Assembly (NCBI GenBank): GCA_023213395.1
Contig: CM041465.1
Coordinates: 204,545,741 to 204,609,740, forward strand
Source: Cycas panzhihuaensis
Taxonomy: Eukaryota; Cycadophyta
DNA length: 64,000 nt
Reading direction: 5' to 3'
The number at the start of each line of letters is the position of its first letter. Positions within the stretch are counted from its first letter, which is position 1. The notes beneath the pieces are model-generated. The model worked only from the letters and a program-made list of their open reading frames with translations. It was not told the origin of the DNA and searched no databases. Shown here piece by piece: positions 32,869 to 45,000 of this stretch. The position numbers were made by a program, and so were the translations under genes.

Positions 32869-35140
32869 GTAAATATTTGCATTCTCTTGTTATATATTCT
32901 CTGTTACGCAGTCATAGTGGGTTTGGTCTGCTGTTCCGCGGCAGCAAATTCGATGTGGCACAAGTCAGTAGTTTGATTCTTATAGCGTCGCGATAGAATC
33001 CAGCTCCGCTAGTAGGACGTACCAACTTGTTTGGGAAAAACAGATAATAGTGGATTTTGTGTTGGTTAAGTCACTAGTTTAATTCACACCGGTTCACCAT
33101 TCACTGGCACGATGTGCCGATTTGTTCAGAGAAACTAAACGGTAGTGGTTTCTGCGTTGGGCAAATCGTCAGTTTAATTCCTATTGGTCACCACAGACAT
33201 TAACTTCACCATGGAACCTGTCACAAAAAATCGCCCTTTAATATCTCTATCAAAGACCTAAGGTGTGCCGCAGATCTCTCCATGTTGACCATGTTCATGT
33301 TCTTGTCCGCGTCATATTTGGCAAGCCAAAAGTTCCCTAAGAAAATTGCTATCAGAATGCTTTAATTGTGTTCGGAGAGGTTAAATAAGTACAGAACATT
33401 TGAAGCTGCTTTGAAAACGTCTAAAGATCCTTGCCCTTTCCGAACCCAGGGGAAAAGGTGATAAATTACCAACGAAAATCTGAAAAATACCTCTCCTAGC
33501 TTAAATATAGCTCCCTTGTGCTCAAATGCTGCTCACTTTGGCATTGAATAGACTCTGGAATCATAGAAGAAGGTATACCGTGAAGGTGTTTTATTTCTCG
33601 TGAAAAAGGATTTTGATCATAGAAGAAATTTAATATTAAAGGAGGAGGTTCACATTTCTTCTTGATTTGGGAAAATCAACTTAAAAATTGTTTTGTTTGA
33701 GAGGCATGACATTTGTAAGTGATGAGCTCCTTTTTGCCCCTCAATGCTGGGCATACAATTTTGTTTTTTTTTCACTGAAGGGTCTATATCTCTTTTCTTT
33801 GTTTTAGGATCTGTGCATATTTTGGTCATGCAGGCGTAATGCACATTGACCAAGGCCAATCATCATGCGCCAGTTTGAAATAGTTTAGTGATGATACAGA
33901 AAGACTAAAAATGGCCTCAAAACATCTATGTAATGGTTTAAATGCTCTGGACTATGGAGGAAATGTCTTAAACGAAATTCAAAAAGTTTATGGTATGGGG
34001 CAGAAATTTATTGGTCATTTCAGATCAAAATGCTGCCATGAAGGTCATTGAGTTGTGTTTCTGCTTTTGAGGACAGAGGGAATGCATTTCTTTGTCCATT
34101 CCTGTGCCTGGTATGCAAGATTTACGTTGCCTTATGTGACTCATCTAGTTTGGTTTTGATTATTTAATTTTTTAACAATGCGTATGGGGAATGCCTGCAT
34201 CAGCCATTGCTGAAACTGTCTTAGCAATTGCTGTATGGTTTTAAGATTGACAACCGTGAATACCCCTGTCAAACTTGTAATGATTTATTATTACAGGATG
34301 GATCTTATTGATTCCTTTGCTTTGTTTTGTTTTTGCTTTGTCCATGTTGTACAATGGCAATTTTCAAACAAATGTATTTTACTAGCTTTCTAAACTGCTT
34401 GCGTTTATTTGCAGTTTGATTAGTAACACATTCCCAACTTTTATTTATTTATGTTAAACTCCAGGCAATTCTTTTTGTTTTTGTGTTAGGGGGAAGCTTT
34501 CTTATGTCTCTTTTAAGCTTGGGGTTCAGTGACTTGTATTTGATAAATTTGGTTTGTGCAATTGCATATTGAATCTCTATTTCATGATTTTGATTCTGTT
34601 GTTTGTTAACAACATGTTGTAGTTTACTCCCAGTTGCTTTTTTTGTGAGCTTATATTGGATGTTTTTTAAATCCATTTTCTTTGGCCTAAGAAGGTGGAA
34701 ACAAGGGTGTTCTCTCGAGTCTTTACTGGCCTTCATTCAGTAAGCTGCTTTTGTTTGCAGAGTTAGTGTTTTTACGGATGAGGGTGCTCTTTCTGGCCTT
34801 GCTTGCCCCACATGTCAGTTCCATGAATCTTGGGAGCCATTGTCTTGCATGTATGCCCAGAGTACATAGAGTATAAATTTGTAAGATATGAATCAAACTT
34901 TAGTTCATAACACCTGTTGTAAAGAATGAAAGAGTTCCAAGTACCTTCCCTTCAAGCAATAGTTTTTGCCTTGGAAAACCTTTAGAATCAGAACTGGCCC
35001 ATAACCTCTTGCAACTTATGTAGTAATTAATCCATAATCGATTTCTTGCTTATTATCTACTTCTATCATGGTTGATTTGGCAGTGTTGCCAGTGTAAGCA
35101 TGTTTACCATAGACCTCCCACACTAGTTGTGTAGCTTTGA
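32869..35140 (+). other. RPS18 intron 2 sequence before element G, no exon found
   Basis: It begins with the exon 2 donor GTAAAT. I searched by eye for a coding match to the conserved C-terminal exon and saw none. Open frames at 33650-33859 and 34449-34736 on the minus strand are unrecognised. The T-rich, moderately AT-rich composition fits intron sequence. Confidence 0.5.
32941..33190 (+). repeat. Diverged repeat units of about 100 bp in RPS18 intron 2
   Basis: The core GTTTRATTC preceded by AAGTCA- or AAATCGTCA-like sequence recurs at about 32971, 33077 and 33172, spaced 106 and 95 bases apart. The flanks around ACTTGTTTGGGAAAAACAG and GATTTGTTCAGAGAAACTA are also similar. It looks like an old tandem array of about 2.5 units. 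Confidence 0.4.
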
Positions 35141-37268
35141 TGTCACAGGACAGAAATTCACCTCAAATATGGTTAAAGGGAGGCCTAAAGAGGCAAAAGA
35201 ACCTCATTAGATGAGTGCAAAGTGGGTACATAGTTATCGAGAAAAAGCCTTTGTATTGACTCTATTCTTAAAACTCCACAAAGAAGACTCCTTAGAATTT
35301 GTCTTATATATAAACACACAGTGGTGGAGAGAGAGATCATTGTGTGCCATCATAGTTGAAGGTCACAAGGTGAAGGAAGAGAGAGTGGAGAGTACAAGAT
35401 CTATCCATCAAGGATTAATTGGAGGCCATGTGTCCAACCACATCATCCATAGAATACGTTAGCAGAATGATGAGATGAGTATGTTGATGAGGGGGCAGAG
35501 ATGTAAGTACTCTTAAACCAAAGTCAAATTATGATTTGTAAGATGAATTTTTTGAATTCTTTGGGCAAGTGTGGCCATAAACTATATATACAACTTCACA
35601 GATCCCACATGTGAGTATATGGTAGTAGGAGGGTACACATGGTTGTCACGTATTGTATGCCCCTATTACAGGCCATACAATACTATCACTGGCTGTAATA
35701 GTAGACTGTATGGCATGTGGATCCCATAATAGACTACATGGCCCATAATGGGATTGAATGGCCTAGATTTAATGTTGTAACCTTGTTTTTTGAGGTGTAT
35801 GGCTTGTTTGAGGGTTGTACTCTCTATGAACACCCAAATACTTGCAAAAAACCTAGAATGAAGGGTTAGTGGAAAAATATAGGGTGAAAATTTAATTTCT
35901 ATGGATGAATTTATGGAATTGTGACTGCAATGCGCTATGGATGAATCGCCATGAATAAACTTTTAAGTTATGTGGTGGAATATTTATTTACATGGCTAAA
36001 TCTCTCAAAGGTACTTTATGTGGTTTAATTTTTGATTTCTATGGACATAATTCTTCTAACATAGAGGTATCATGGTTGGAAGAATTTATGGATAGATATT
36101 AGTGGACAATTTGTCCCTTTTTTGTGGTTAATTATGCACTTTCTTAAACCCTAGGTGGTAGGGTTATTTCTAAAATAAAAATAACTAGTGAGAATCTATG
36201 GATCGAAACTTCGGAAAACTAAATGGGAATGTATTGTCATGGCTATAGAATGATTGTACATATGTTTGATGATATTTCCCTTTTGATTGATTAAAAAATC
36301 ATGACATGATGGGCTTGTGGTCACTATTTAAGAAAGTCGGGCATAAGAAGAATAGTGTGGATGAACCATTAAAGAGGGGTTGCAAAGTGTCTGTGTGATC
36401 ATGCATCATTATTCTTTATAGGATGTTTTATGGTGGGCTTGCAAGAGAGTAGGCATGTCTCAAGTAGATTGTAAGACTTTGATTCTTGGCCTTGGCATGC
36501 CCTGTATGGACTAGAAGACTTGAATTAATGGCTTAGGAATGTCTTCTGTGGATTATAAGACCTTATATGATGATTTGATATGTTCTTTATGGACTATAAA
36601 GTCTTGATTATGACTAAGCATATTTCATGCGGATTGTGAGGCCTGGATGTTGGATTTGACAGATTGGATCCACTGTAGATATTCAATGGGCTAGATTTTA
36701 TGGAAGATGCAACTCAGTGTTGGCAGGAGACCAAGCTCAATGTAAGTGATAATCTATTACCCATTGAGCTAGTGAGTTATGTTTTCCTATCCTCAAATAC
36801 TGCCACTTGTAGATACATATGGCTAATGCTTCCAAGATGAGCCAGAGAGCTCAAGGATGGCTCTATGGTGAGACTAATCTAGGGGGGATGATTATCGTGT
36901 GGAATCAATGCTCTGTTAAAAAATGAGGTATGGACACCTTTTTTATTTTGACAGGGTGGAATGTACTAGCCAAAGTACTGGGGCATTGTAGAGGGAGGTA
37001 GTGGCCACCACGAGGTGGTGGCCATTCATTTTAGCAATGGACTGTTGGGGGTAATGTGCATGGAAATATTTGATGACAGGTTTTAGCAATCACGATCGTG
37101 TCTTTTCATTCCCAAAACCCTAACATGGAGCACTCTTCTCTTGTTTACCATGTGTATGTATGAAAACTTGTGTGGGTAATGATAAAATTAATGCAAGATT
37201 AGGTAAAAATCTTAATATTATCTCCATTATGTTGTGTTAGTAGGCTAAACAGGGAGGGTTTTGTAACA
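35141..37268 (+). repeat. 5' LTR of element G (about 2.1 kb)
   Basis: It starts TGTCACAGGACAG and ends GGGTTTTGTAACA. TATATATAAA at 35305-35314 is the probable TATA box. The middle has repeated phrases of the type GGATTGTAAGACCTTGATT (36430-36650) that vary in both LTRs. Confidence 0.8.
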
Positions 37269-37269
37269 G

Positions 37270-37281
37270 TGTTATCAGAGC
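37270..37281 (+). promoter_or_regulatory. Primer-binding site of element G
   Basis: TGTTATCAGAGC, one change from the Met-tRNA PBS TGGTATCAGAGC, one base after the LTR. Confidence 0.75.
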
Positions 37282-37462
37282 CTAGGGAGTGAGAATGGGT
37301 AAGAAGGACCTTGGATGGAAAATCCATTTGAATCATAGTTGGAATCCTAGTTTTAGTAGGTTGATCCAAAATGAATTGAACCCACTAATGAGATAACATG
37401 CCATCAAAACGTGTTTGAAACATAGTAATGGTTATTCGTATATGTTAGGGAAATAGTTAGTA

Positions 37463-38220
37463 ATGTTAAAATTAAACTCTAAGATCATGGCCAATTTAAC
37501 TAAGAAATTAGAATTCATGGGTACCTTCAAGGATCTAGAGGGACCAAAGCATGAGTCAAACCCAAAGGAGGATCCTGCAAAAATCCTACAAGAGCCAAAG
37601 GGGAAAGAGAGACCATATAAGGAAGCAAAAAAAGTGGGGGAGCTAGTTTTAGGGGAGGGACTAAATAAAGAAAGAACAAAAGATAAATCCTCTACTTATT
37701 CCACCATCGACTGCCTACTGAAAGTAAAAAGAGATGAAGAATGACACAAGTTACAAAATATTAAACAACTATGAATGGTGAAGATTTTAGATTTCTGTGG
37801 AAAGGGAACTGAAATTGATTTTAAGTCTTGCATGAGGTTAGTGGAAAAATATTTTATAGCCTCTAAAATAGGATCAAGACACAAGATCAATTTGGTATAA
37901 TTTACTCTAAAGGGAGCAACACAAGTTTGGTGGAATGGGAAGATTCTTCAAGCTTTAGTATAAGGGAAATTTCAGAAAGAAGAATTTTTAGAAGTTGTCC
38001 TTTAATCTAAGCATTAGACCCTAACAAAGGGAGAAGAATTGTTACATTTATAAACAACTAGGGGCACTTTGCACCTAATTGTCCTAGTCAAGTGGGTGGA
38101 TCTAATTGAAATGATCAATAGGGGCAAAGTAGGTCCTAGCCCAAGGTGGCTTTGGTAATATGTGTGAGTCAATTAACCAAAAACGTTATCCCTAAGAAAT
38201 TGTTCAAAAAGGTGTGTGAA
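37463..38220 (+). pseudogene. gag of element G (decayed)
   Basis: A lysine/glutamate-rich N-terminal open part of 93 codons (37463-37744) ends in a stop. It is followed by a core reading CMRLVEKYFIASKIG, KINLV, a stop, and FTLKGATQVWWNG. The latter matches the Gypsy Gag core, in which YF precedes an L.G.A..WW motif. More stops follow, and no intact zinc knuckle is seen. It would have formed the capsid. Confidence 0.7.
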
Positions 38221-38925
38221 GATTTTTAAGGCACTATTTTGTTCCTCACTAAGATAAATTTGAATGAAGTTGATATAATTATATTGGTAGATAATGATTG
38301 TTCTTACAATTTCATCTTTGTAAACTTTTATTAGAAGTTGAATCTACCAAATAAGCCCATTGATTATGAGTATTAGGTTGAGTTGGTAAATGGGCAAGGT
38401 GCCCATGGGTGGGGTAAACATCTCACATAAATACCAATGGTGATACAGGAATTCAAGATCACATAGACTCTGATATCATGGAAATTGGCCAATCTGATGT
38501 GATACCCAGACATAAATGTCTTGGATTTACACATTTTATCAAGGAATCATGTCTTCGACTTCATTCATCAAGGAACAAAGCTATAACTGCATGGAGATAA
38601 GGACTCAAATACTATTCCTATGGTATTAACCATGCAACTTAGGAGGATAATGTGAAAGGATTTCGTTATTAACTATGCAACACACGTGAATGAACTAGGT
38701 GAACCACCCAACATGGAAGGTATGACAATCTCATCATAGACAACTGCATTGTTAGAAGAGTATTCTAATGTATTCTCTGGTGACTTGCCTAATGGTTTGC
38801 TTGTCCATAGGAAATCAATCACCAAAATTTCTAGAATAGGGTTCAAGGCCGACTTCTTGAGTTCCTTGTGGATTGAGCCATGAAGAGAGAGAAAATCAAG
38901 AGCCAAATAAATGACTAACTGGGGA
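38221..38925 (+). pseudogene. Probable protease and linker region of element G (decayed)
   Basis: Around 38280-38335 the frame reads ILVDNDCSYNFIFVNFY. This resembles a Gypsy aspartic protease core in which L-V-D-S/T-G-A-S/T.NFI is usual, so the catalytic D-S/T-G has become D-N-D. The rest up to the RT start is broken by stops; the minus-strand open frame at 38673-38906 is judged a shadow. Confidence 0.5.
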
Positions 38926-41235
38926 AGTGATTTATATAGTGTTTTAAATCCCCTTCTAGAGCTTCATTGTTGCTAGTATGAAAGAAGGATGATATGTTGT
39001 GGATGTGCATTGATTATAAAACCTTGAACAAAATAAATGTCATGGATAAATATCACCTTCCAAGGATAAAAGATTTATTAGATCATATGAAGGGAAGTAT
39101 GGTACTTTCAAAGACAGATTTGAGAAGTGGATATTATTATTAGTTTAGAATATGTGACTAATGCATAAAAGACTACTTTTGCTACTTGTGATGGATGTTA
39201 TGAATATTTAGTAATGCCTCTTGGTTTGACAAATGCTTCAACACCTTTTATGATATTGATGAATAACATGCTTAGACCTTATTTAGATAAATTTGTGATA
39301 ATTTTCCTTGATGACATAATGATTTTTGGTAAAAATATATAAGAGCATGTTAATCACTTAAAAATAGTGCTGCATATCCTAAGGACAGAGAAATTATATA
39401 GAAATTGTCTAAAAATGATTTTATGAAAGAGAAAATTGAATATTTACTATCAAAGTTGTTGGGTTCATTGATTTAGGCATTCGAAGAACCTTATTTCCCC
39501 CTATAAAAACAAGGTTTAGGGGTTTGGGTCTGGCAAAATTTTAAATTACTTAAATATAAATAAAAATTAAGGAATTAGTAAACATTAAAATTTTTAAATT
39601 AATTATTAGACATATACACAATGACATTAAATAAAAATAAAAAATAATAAACATTAAGATTAATCAATAATTTTAAAAATTTAAACATATACACAATGTT
39701 AAATTAAACAATTTTGAAAACTACTAAATAATAAAATGGAAATCAAATAAATTATCATTATCACATTATAATGTTTATGTACAAAAATATAATGAAAATT
39801 AAAACATTATAATAGTTTTTTGCAAAATTGTAAACTAGAAGTACCAAGCCAAACTGATATGTTCTCTACATTTTAGCATGAAAATCATTATTAGTAGGCC
39901 AATATATTTATGCAATCCCTATTCAATCACAAACAAATTGAAACAATAATCATATGATGTTGTTTCTCCTTTAATCACCCTAAAATTTTGGAATGAAATG
40001 CTTTATTATCCCATTAATTTTAGATGTGTTTAAACTACATATGTGAGCTAAAATGTTAAGTCAAATAGAGTTTTTTAAAAGTAGAATTATACCACAATCG
40101 AAAGGCAACATTATGGATTTTTCTAAGGCCTAATTTTTTACGACAATCATCTTGTTGCTACTATCATTTCATATTTGATTTCAACCCTCTTATGAGTTGG
40201 AAATGATAAGAAAACGCCTGAGTTTTTGATGCAAGAAGTAAGAATGCAATAGGGCTAGTTCTTGCATAGTTTTTGGCTTCTATTATGCTTCTAAAGGTTT
40301 GTTGTCTTACAAATTTCAACTATGATAAATAACAAATATAGGTTGGAACATAGTCCTCAAGTCAAGATGTAACCCTAATTTTTTTGATTTGACTCCCCTT
40401 TTTTTTTTCCTTCTTTTTTTTTCAAGTGATTTTTAAGAGAGGGTTGGCTAAACTTAGTTCTTTGGTAGGGTTCGATTCAATCAAACATGGTCTAATAGGG
40501 TTTTTTTGAGTTGAACTCAATTTGGGGTTGTGATGAACTTGGTCAAGAATTGGGGAACCTGACATGTGAAGTTTGCGAACTCAATAATCCTATTTAGGAC
40601 ACATTGTCTCCTTTAAAGCATTGTTATGGATCCAAAGAAAATGCAAGTCAGAAGCTTTTTGGGCTTGGCAAGCTTTTATAGAAACTTTGTGTTAGATTTC
40701 TCTAAGATAGCAACTCTTGTTGTAGATTTACTAAGAGGTTAAGGAGATTCGTTTTGACTTAAAGGTATTAAGATAGTTTTGAAATATTAAAAACAAAATT
40801 AACTAAAGCCTTAATATTAATGTTACTTGACCCCTCAAAGGCCTCTCAAGGTGCATATAGATGTAAATGGTTATGCAATATGGGTAGTATAGATGCAAGA
40901 TGGACAAATAATTGCCTCCAAAATTATGAGGATGAATGGCCCTGAGCAAATATGCTTAATCTTTGATTTAGCATTGTTAGTTGTGATTTGATCTAGAGTT
41001 GTTAGTTGTAATACATGCCATTAACATATGGTAATATCATTTAAAGGGAAGTAAGTTTAAAGTGGTGTCAAACTATAAACCCTTACTAATTTTCACTTGA
41101 AGTGTGAAAACTTCGAGATAATACAGATGGGCTATGTTGTTCGAGGAATTTAGACCCTAGATGGTGTAATAACTAGGAAAAGAGAATGTAATGGTTGATG
41201 CCCTCTCTTGTATGCCTGAAGTTAGTAATGTTTCA
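38926..41235 (+). pseudogene. RT-RNase H of element G, split by a foreign insert
   Basis: RT begins near 38980 with KKDDMLWMCIDYKTLNKIN, then YHLPRIKDLLDHMKGS, LSKTDLRSGYY, MPLGLTNASTPF and the catalytic FLDDIMIFGKN near 39300. The frame then runs to EKIEYLL at about 39450 and is lost in a 1.1-kb AT-rich insert. RT resumes near 40622 with VMDPKKMQVRSFLGLASFYR. RNase H follows with traces such as HIDVNGYAIWVV and QIIASKIM, ending about 41210. Catalytic DD is kept, but stops and the insert preclude function. Confidence 0.85.
39482..40617. repeat. Non-Gypsy insert of about 1.1 kb in element G RT
   Basis: The insert is AT-rich, has no frame and falls between conserved RT motifs. GCATT occurs at both edges (39477-39481 and 40618-40622) and may be a 5-bp target duplication. 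I see no clear terminal inverted repeats or LTRs, so the class is unknown (solo LTR, MITE-like or other). Confidence 0.5.
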
Positions 41236-43330
41236 GTCATTCAAGGTAGTTTGAGAAAGAAAATTGAAGAAGCATAGAGTTATGATAAATGATGCAAAAA
41301 GGTAAAGGTTTCTTTGGAAAAAGGGACCCGATGTTTAAATATTTTGAAGTGAGGGATAATACCCTTTGGATGAAAAATGGGATTGTAGTCCTAGATATAG
41401 TGGAACTAAAATACAAAATCCAAGATGAAATATATGACACCCCATTTGCTATCCATGTAAGCGTTGATTAGATAAGAGAAGTTGCAAAAAGGTATGCTTA
41501 TTGGAAGAATATGAATAAGGAAATAATGGACTACATTAAAACATGTGAACAATGTTTTGATTGAATAAAGCTGGTAGAGAATAGTCACAAGATTTGCTTA
41601 TGCCCTTACTAGGGCTAGAAGGGAAATTGATATGTTGGTACAAGGTAAAACTATGAAATTTATAAATACTGGGAGTACAATGGAGGACAATAATAGTATA
41701 ACAATAAAGTACTAAAGGAAGGAAGGGAGAAACTTACAAGAGAATACCTGAAGGTAATCTCTAGGTGAGCCATTCTTAGAACAATTGTTACTCTGCTACA
41801 ACCATTCCTTCTTGACAGTTCCCCTTTGCTACAATTGTTCCCTTTTCATCGTTCTTACAATTGTTTTGGTTGCCACAACTGTTCCTGAGTTGTTCTCCAT
41901 GAGACGATCATTCCTTAGAAGCGTTCCTTAGCATCCAATGTGACTTTTAGGTAATTAGAATACTGTTTAAGGACTATAATGGGGGCATTGTGATCCCATG
42001 GAAAGAGCACTCTTTCTTTTGAGTGTTGGAATGGACTACGTAAAATTGGAAAGGGGTATTTGATGAAGATCTTGAACATGCATAAAATAAATGGAAAGAT
42101 TGAAAAGAGATGCTATGTAGGAAATATTGCTCTTGCATGAAATTCAAAGAAATCTTGACATACAACCTATTGTACTATGCAGACTCCTTGTTAATTTTAG
42201 GATGTTGGGTGTATCATGGGATGGGGGGTAGTTACAAGAAACTAAAAAATGATCTACTCAAATAGGAAGGTTAAAGGCTCTACTTGATTACAAATCAGAT
42301 GAGTATCTACTCAAATGCAAACAAAAAGGTCAATATCTTTTGTAACTAACATGCACTGACTCAATTAGGTGCTTACTTAACTATCTCTAGACTTGAGTCA
42401 CTGTTGTACCTTAGGTGAGCTCGACATCAAAATATATCAAAAAGCATATATTTACATTTATATTACATGGATGAGCAATTTAGGGTCATGTGAGCTCATC
42501 AGAAATGGCACAGCATTTCTATGGCTTTTGTTACATGCTTGCCTAAAACACAAAGGCAAAGTGAACAAATCTTAGTGGCAGTTGATATGCTCACTAAGAT
42601 GGTAAGATTTACCCCTTGTTGTATGATGCATAAGGGATTAGTTATTGCTAAGTTATTAATAATTGAGGCACTTTCTAAATTTGGGTTTTCTAAATCAATA
42701 ATGGGTGAAAGAGACAATTTACAAGTCAATTGTGGTGAGAACTTTTCAAACCCCTTAAAACTAATTTATAATATAGTAGTGGGGATCACCCACAAACAAA
42801 TAGTCAAATAGAAAGGGTAAATTAGATAATGGAAGACATATCACATGTTCCAACTAAGCAAGAATCATGACAATAAGGTCTTCCATGTGTGAAGTTTTCA
42901 TATAATAATATTAAGCACTTATTATTGGGATGACACAATTCATAGCCATGTATGGCTATGATCTAGTAATACCTTTTGAACTAGATCTTAATTCTTATGT
43001 TGGGAAGTCTAACAGCTATTGGGAATGTTATAACTTATAGAAGAACTCCTAGAATAGTGCCAAAAGAATATGGAAAGGGCCTACTTATGCAGATCATAAA
43101 AGAAGCGCAAGAACCTTTGAGGTTGGGGACATTGTTTATTTAAAGGGGAAAACTCAATTCATCCCTTTCAACAGGAAGGTATGCTAAACTATCCCCAAGA
43201 TATTATGGACCTTTTTGTAGTTGAGAAGGTGAATGGTGTTGCTTATAAAATACTACTACCAGCACATATTAAAATACATCTTGTATTTCATGTAAGTTTC
43301 CTAAATAAAGCGTTGGCAGATTTGATAATA
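41236..43330 (+). pseudogene. Integrase of element G (decayed, interrupted)
   Basis: The zinc-binding part is visible near 41320-41560: VELKYKIQDEIYDTPFAIHV, then YAYWKNMNKEIMDYIKTCEQ with its following cysteine, an HHCC-type layout. About 870 bases of unrelated sequence (about 41640-42510) intervene. The catalytic core begins near 42519 with MAFVTCLPKTQ, where the family has M-D-F so the first acidic residue is alanine. It continues VAVDMLTKMVRF and LSKFGFSKSIMGERD. The C-terminal GPY/F module is clear near 43180-43310: KLSPRYYGPF, then EKVNGVAYKILLPA and HLVFHVSFLNKA. This module marks chromovirus-like Gypsy elements. Confidence 0.8.
41640..42510. other. Extraneous sequence within element G integrase
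   Basis: No integrase motif is seen here. Around 41770-41910 the phrase (A)CAATTGTT(C) and close variants recur several times, giving a short imperfect repeat. Confidence 0.4.
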
Positions 43331-43522
43331 AAATGCATTTGTGTGTGAATGTTTAACAACTAGAACAAGGCACAATGATCTAACAAGAATACTAAACAAA
43401 AGAACAAGGAAAGCTAAGAAACAAGGAAATATGTGAATACTTAGTTCAGTGGTCTGATAGACTCATTGAGGAAGCCACTCGGAAATCAATTTCTTTTGTA
43501 ATCTTTTAGAGGAGGAGAGAAA
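43331..43522 (+). other. Element G tail and polypurine tract
   Basis: A short non-coding tail ending in TTTTAGAGGAGGAGAGAAAG, which serves as the polypurine tract before the 3' LTR. Confidence 0.6.
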
Positions 43523-45000
43523 GGTCATAGGACAAAACTAAACCTCACTTGTATTGGATGAGTGCATGGTGGGGTGCACAATTATTGAGAGAAACCCTCT
43601 CTACTAACTCTATTATAGAAACCTCACGAAGAATACTCCTTAGAAGTTTTTTTTTTTAATATATAGACATATGTTGGGGTGGAAGGAGATGGATCATTGC
43701 TTTCTATCACATATGGAGATCATAAAGAGAAGAAAGACAGAGTGGAAAGCACAAATTTGTCTGCGAAGGAGAAATTAGGGGCCACGAGCCTAGTTGTATC
43801 ATCCATAGAATCCATTGGCTGAATCATAAGGTTGATATATTTTGATGAAGGGACACAAAGGTAAGTATCCTTGAATCCAAATTAACTCAAATTCTAATTT
43901 TTAGATGATTTTTTTATGATGTGTATATAACTATATAACCGACATATGTGAGTGTATGGTTGTAGGAGGGTAGGTACAACTGTCACAGAGTGTATGGCCA
44001 ATGGTAGGATCGTATAAGCATGTCACTAGTTGTGTGGTCTTGTCGCAGGCTATATGGCTTGTGGACCCCATAATATATTGTATGACCTAGAATAGGACCA
44101 TATAGTCTGCATTTAATGGTACGACCTAATTTTCTAAGGTGTATAGCCTAATGTAGGGTTGTATACCCCGAAAATGCCCAAATACTTATGGAAAACCCAA
44201 AATGAAGGGTTAGTTGGAAAATGTATGGTGAAAATTTAATTTATGTGGATGAATTTATGCAATTGTGGGTAAAATGTGGTTTGGATGATTTATTGTGGAT
44301 GAACTTTTAAGTTCTATTATTTATGTGGCTAAAAATCTTTGAAAACTACATTGCGTGGTTTAATTCCTTATTTCTATGGATACAATTCTTCCAACATAGA
44401 AATACCATGGTTGGAAGTATTGATGGCTAGATATTAGTAGGTTGTATGCCTCATTTTGTGGTTAATTATGTGCTCTCCTAAAACCTTAGTTGGTTCGGGC
44501 TATCTTTTGAAATAAAAATAAATTGTTCTGGCGAGAATCAATGGATCAAAACTTTGAAAAATTGTATGGAAATGTATTGTCATGGCTATGGAATAATTGT
44601 ACATATGTTTGATGATATTTCCTTCTTGATTGAGTAAAAACCATGATACGATGAGCCTATGAATGAATGATAGATGGGAGTTGCCTGGGGCCCTTGTGAT
44701 TTTGTGCCTTTAGGATGCTTTATGGTGGGCTTGCAAGAGAGTAGGCATGTCTTGTGTGGATTGCAAGACCTTGATTATTGGCCTTGACATGTGCTATGTG
44801 AACTATAAGACCTAAATTGATGGCTTAGACATGTCCACTGTGGATTATAAGACCTTGTATGATGATTGGGCATGCCTTATGTGGATTGTAAGGCCTTGAT
44901 TATAATTAGGCATATCCTTTATGGATTGTAAGGCTTGTATGTTAAATTTGATGGATTAGATCTACCATAGAGATCCGATGGACTGGATTCAATGGAAGAG
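43523..45000 (+). repeat. 3' LTR of element G, truncated
   Basis: It aligns with 35141 to about 36705 (shared GGATTGTAAGGCYTTGAT-like runs). Similarity ends abruptly near GGAAGAGGCAC at 44994-45004. The terminal part of about 560 bp seen in the 5' LTR is missing. Confidence 0.8.

Larger units (their letters stand above)
35141..45000 (+). mobile_element. Element G: Ty3/Gypsy retrotransposon with GPY/F-type integrase
   Basis: A long 5' LTR (35141-37268) and a truncated 3' LTR (43523-about 45000) are diverged direct repeats, for example GTAGGAGGGT, TGTATGGYCYATGG-type runs and TATGGTGGGCTTGCAAGAGA followed by GTAGGCATGTCT. The PBS TGTTATCAGAGC lies at 37270-37281. The order gag, RT, RNase H, integrase is that of Gypsy. 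The 3' LTR stops matching at about 45000, some 560 bp short of the 5' LTR end, and joins element H. The element sits in what would be RPS18 intron 2. Confidence 0.87.

Noticed and set aside
36961-37020. TACTGGGG-containing stretch as a possible RPS18 exon 3
   Set aside because: It lies within the G 5' LTR and the surrounding translation does not match the conserved C-terminal RPS18 sequence.
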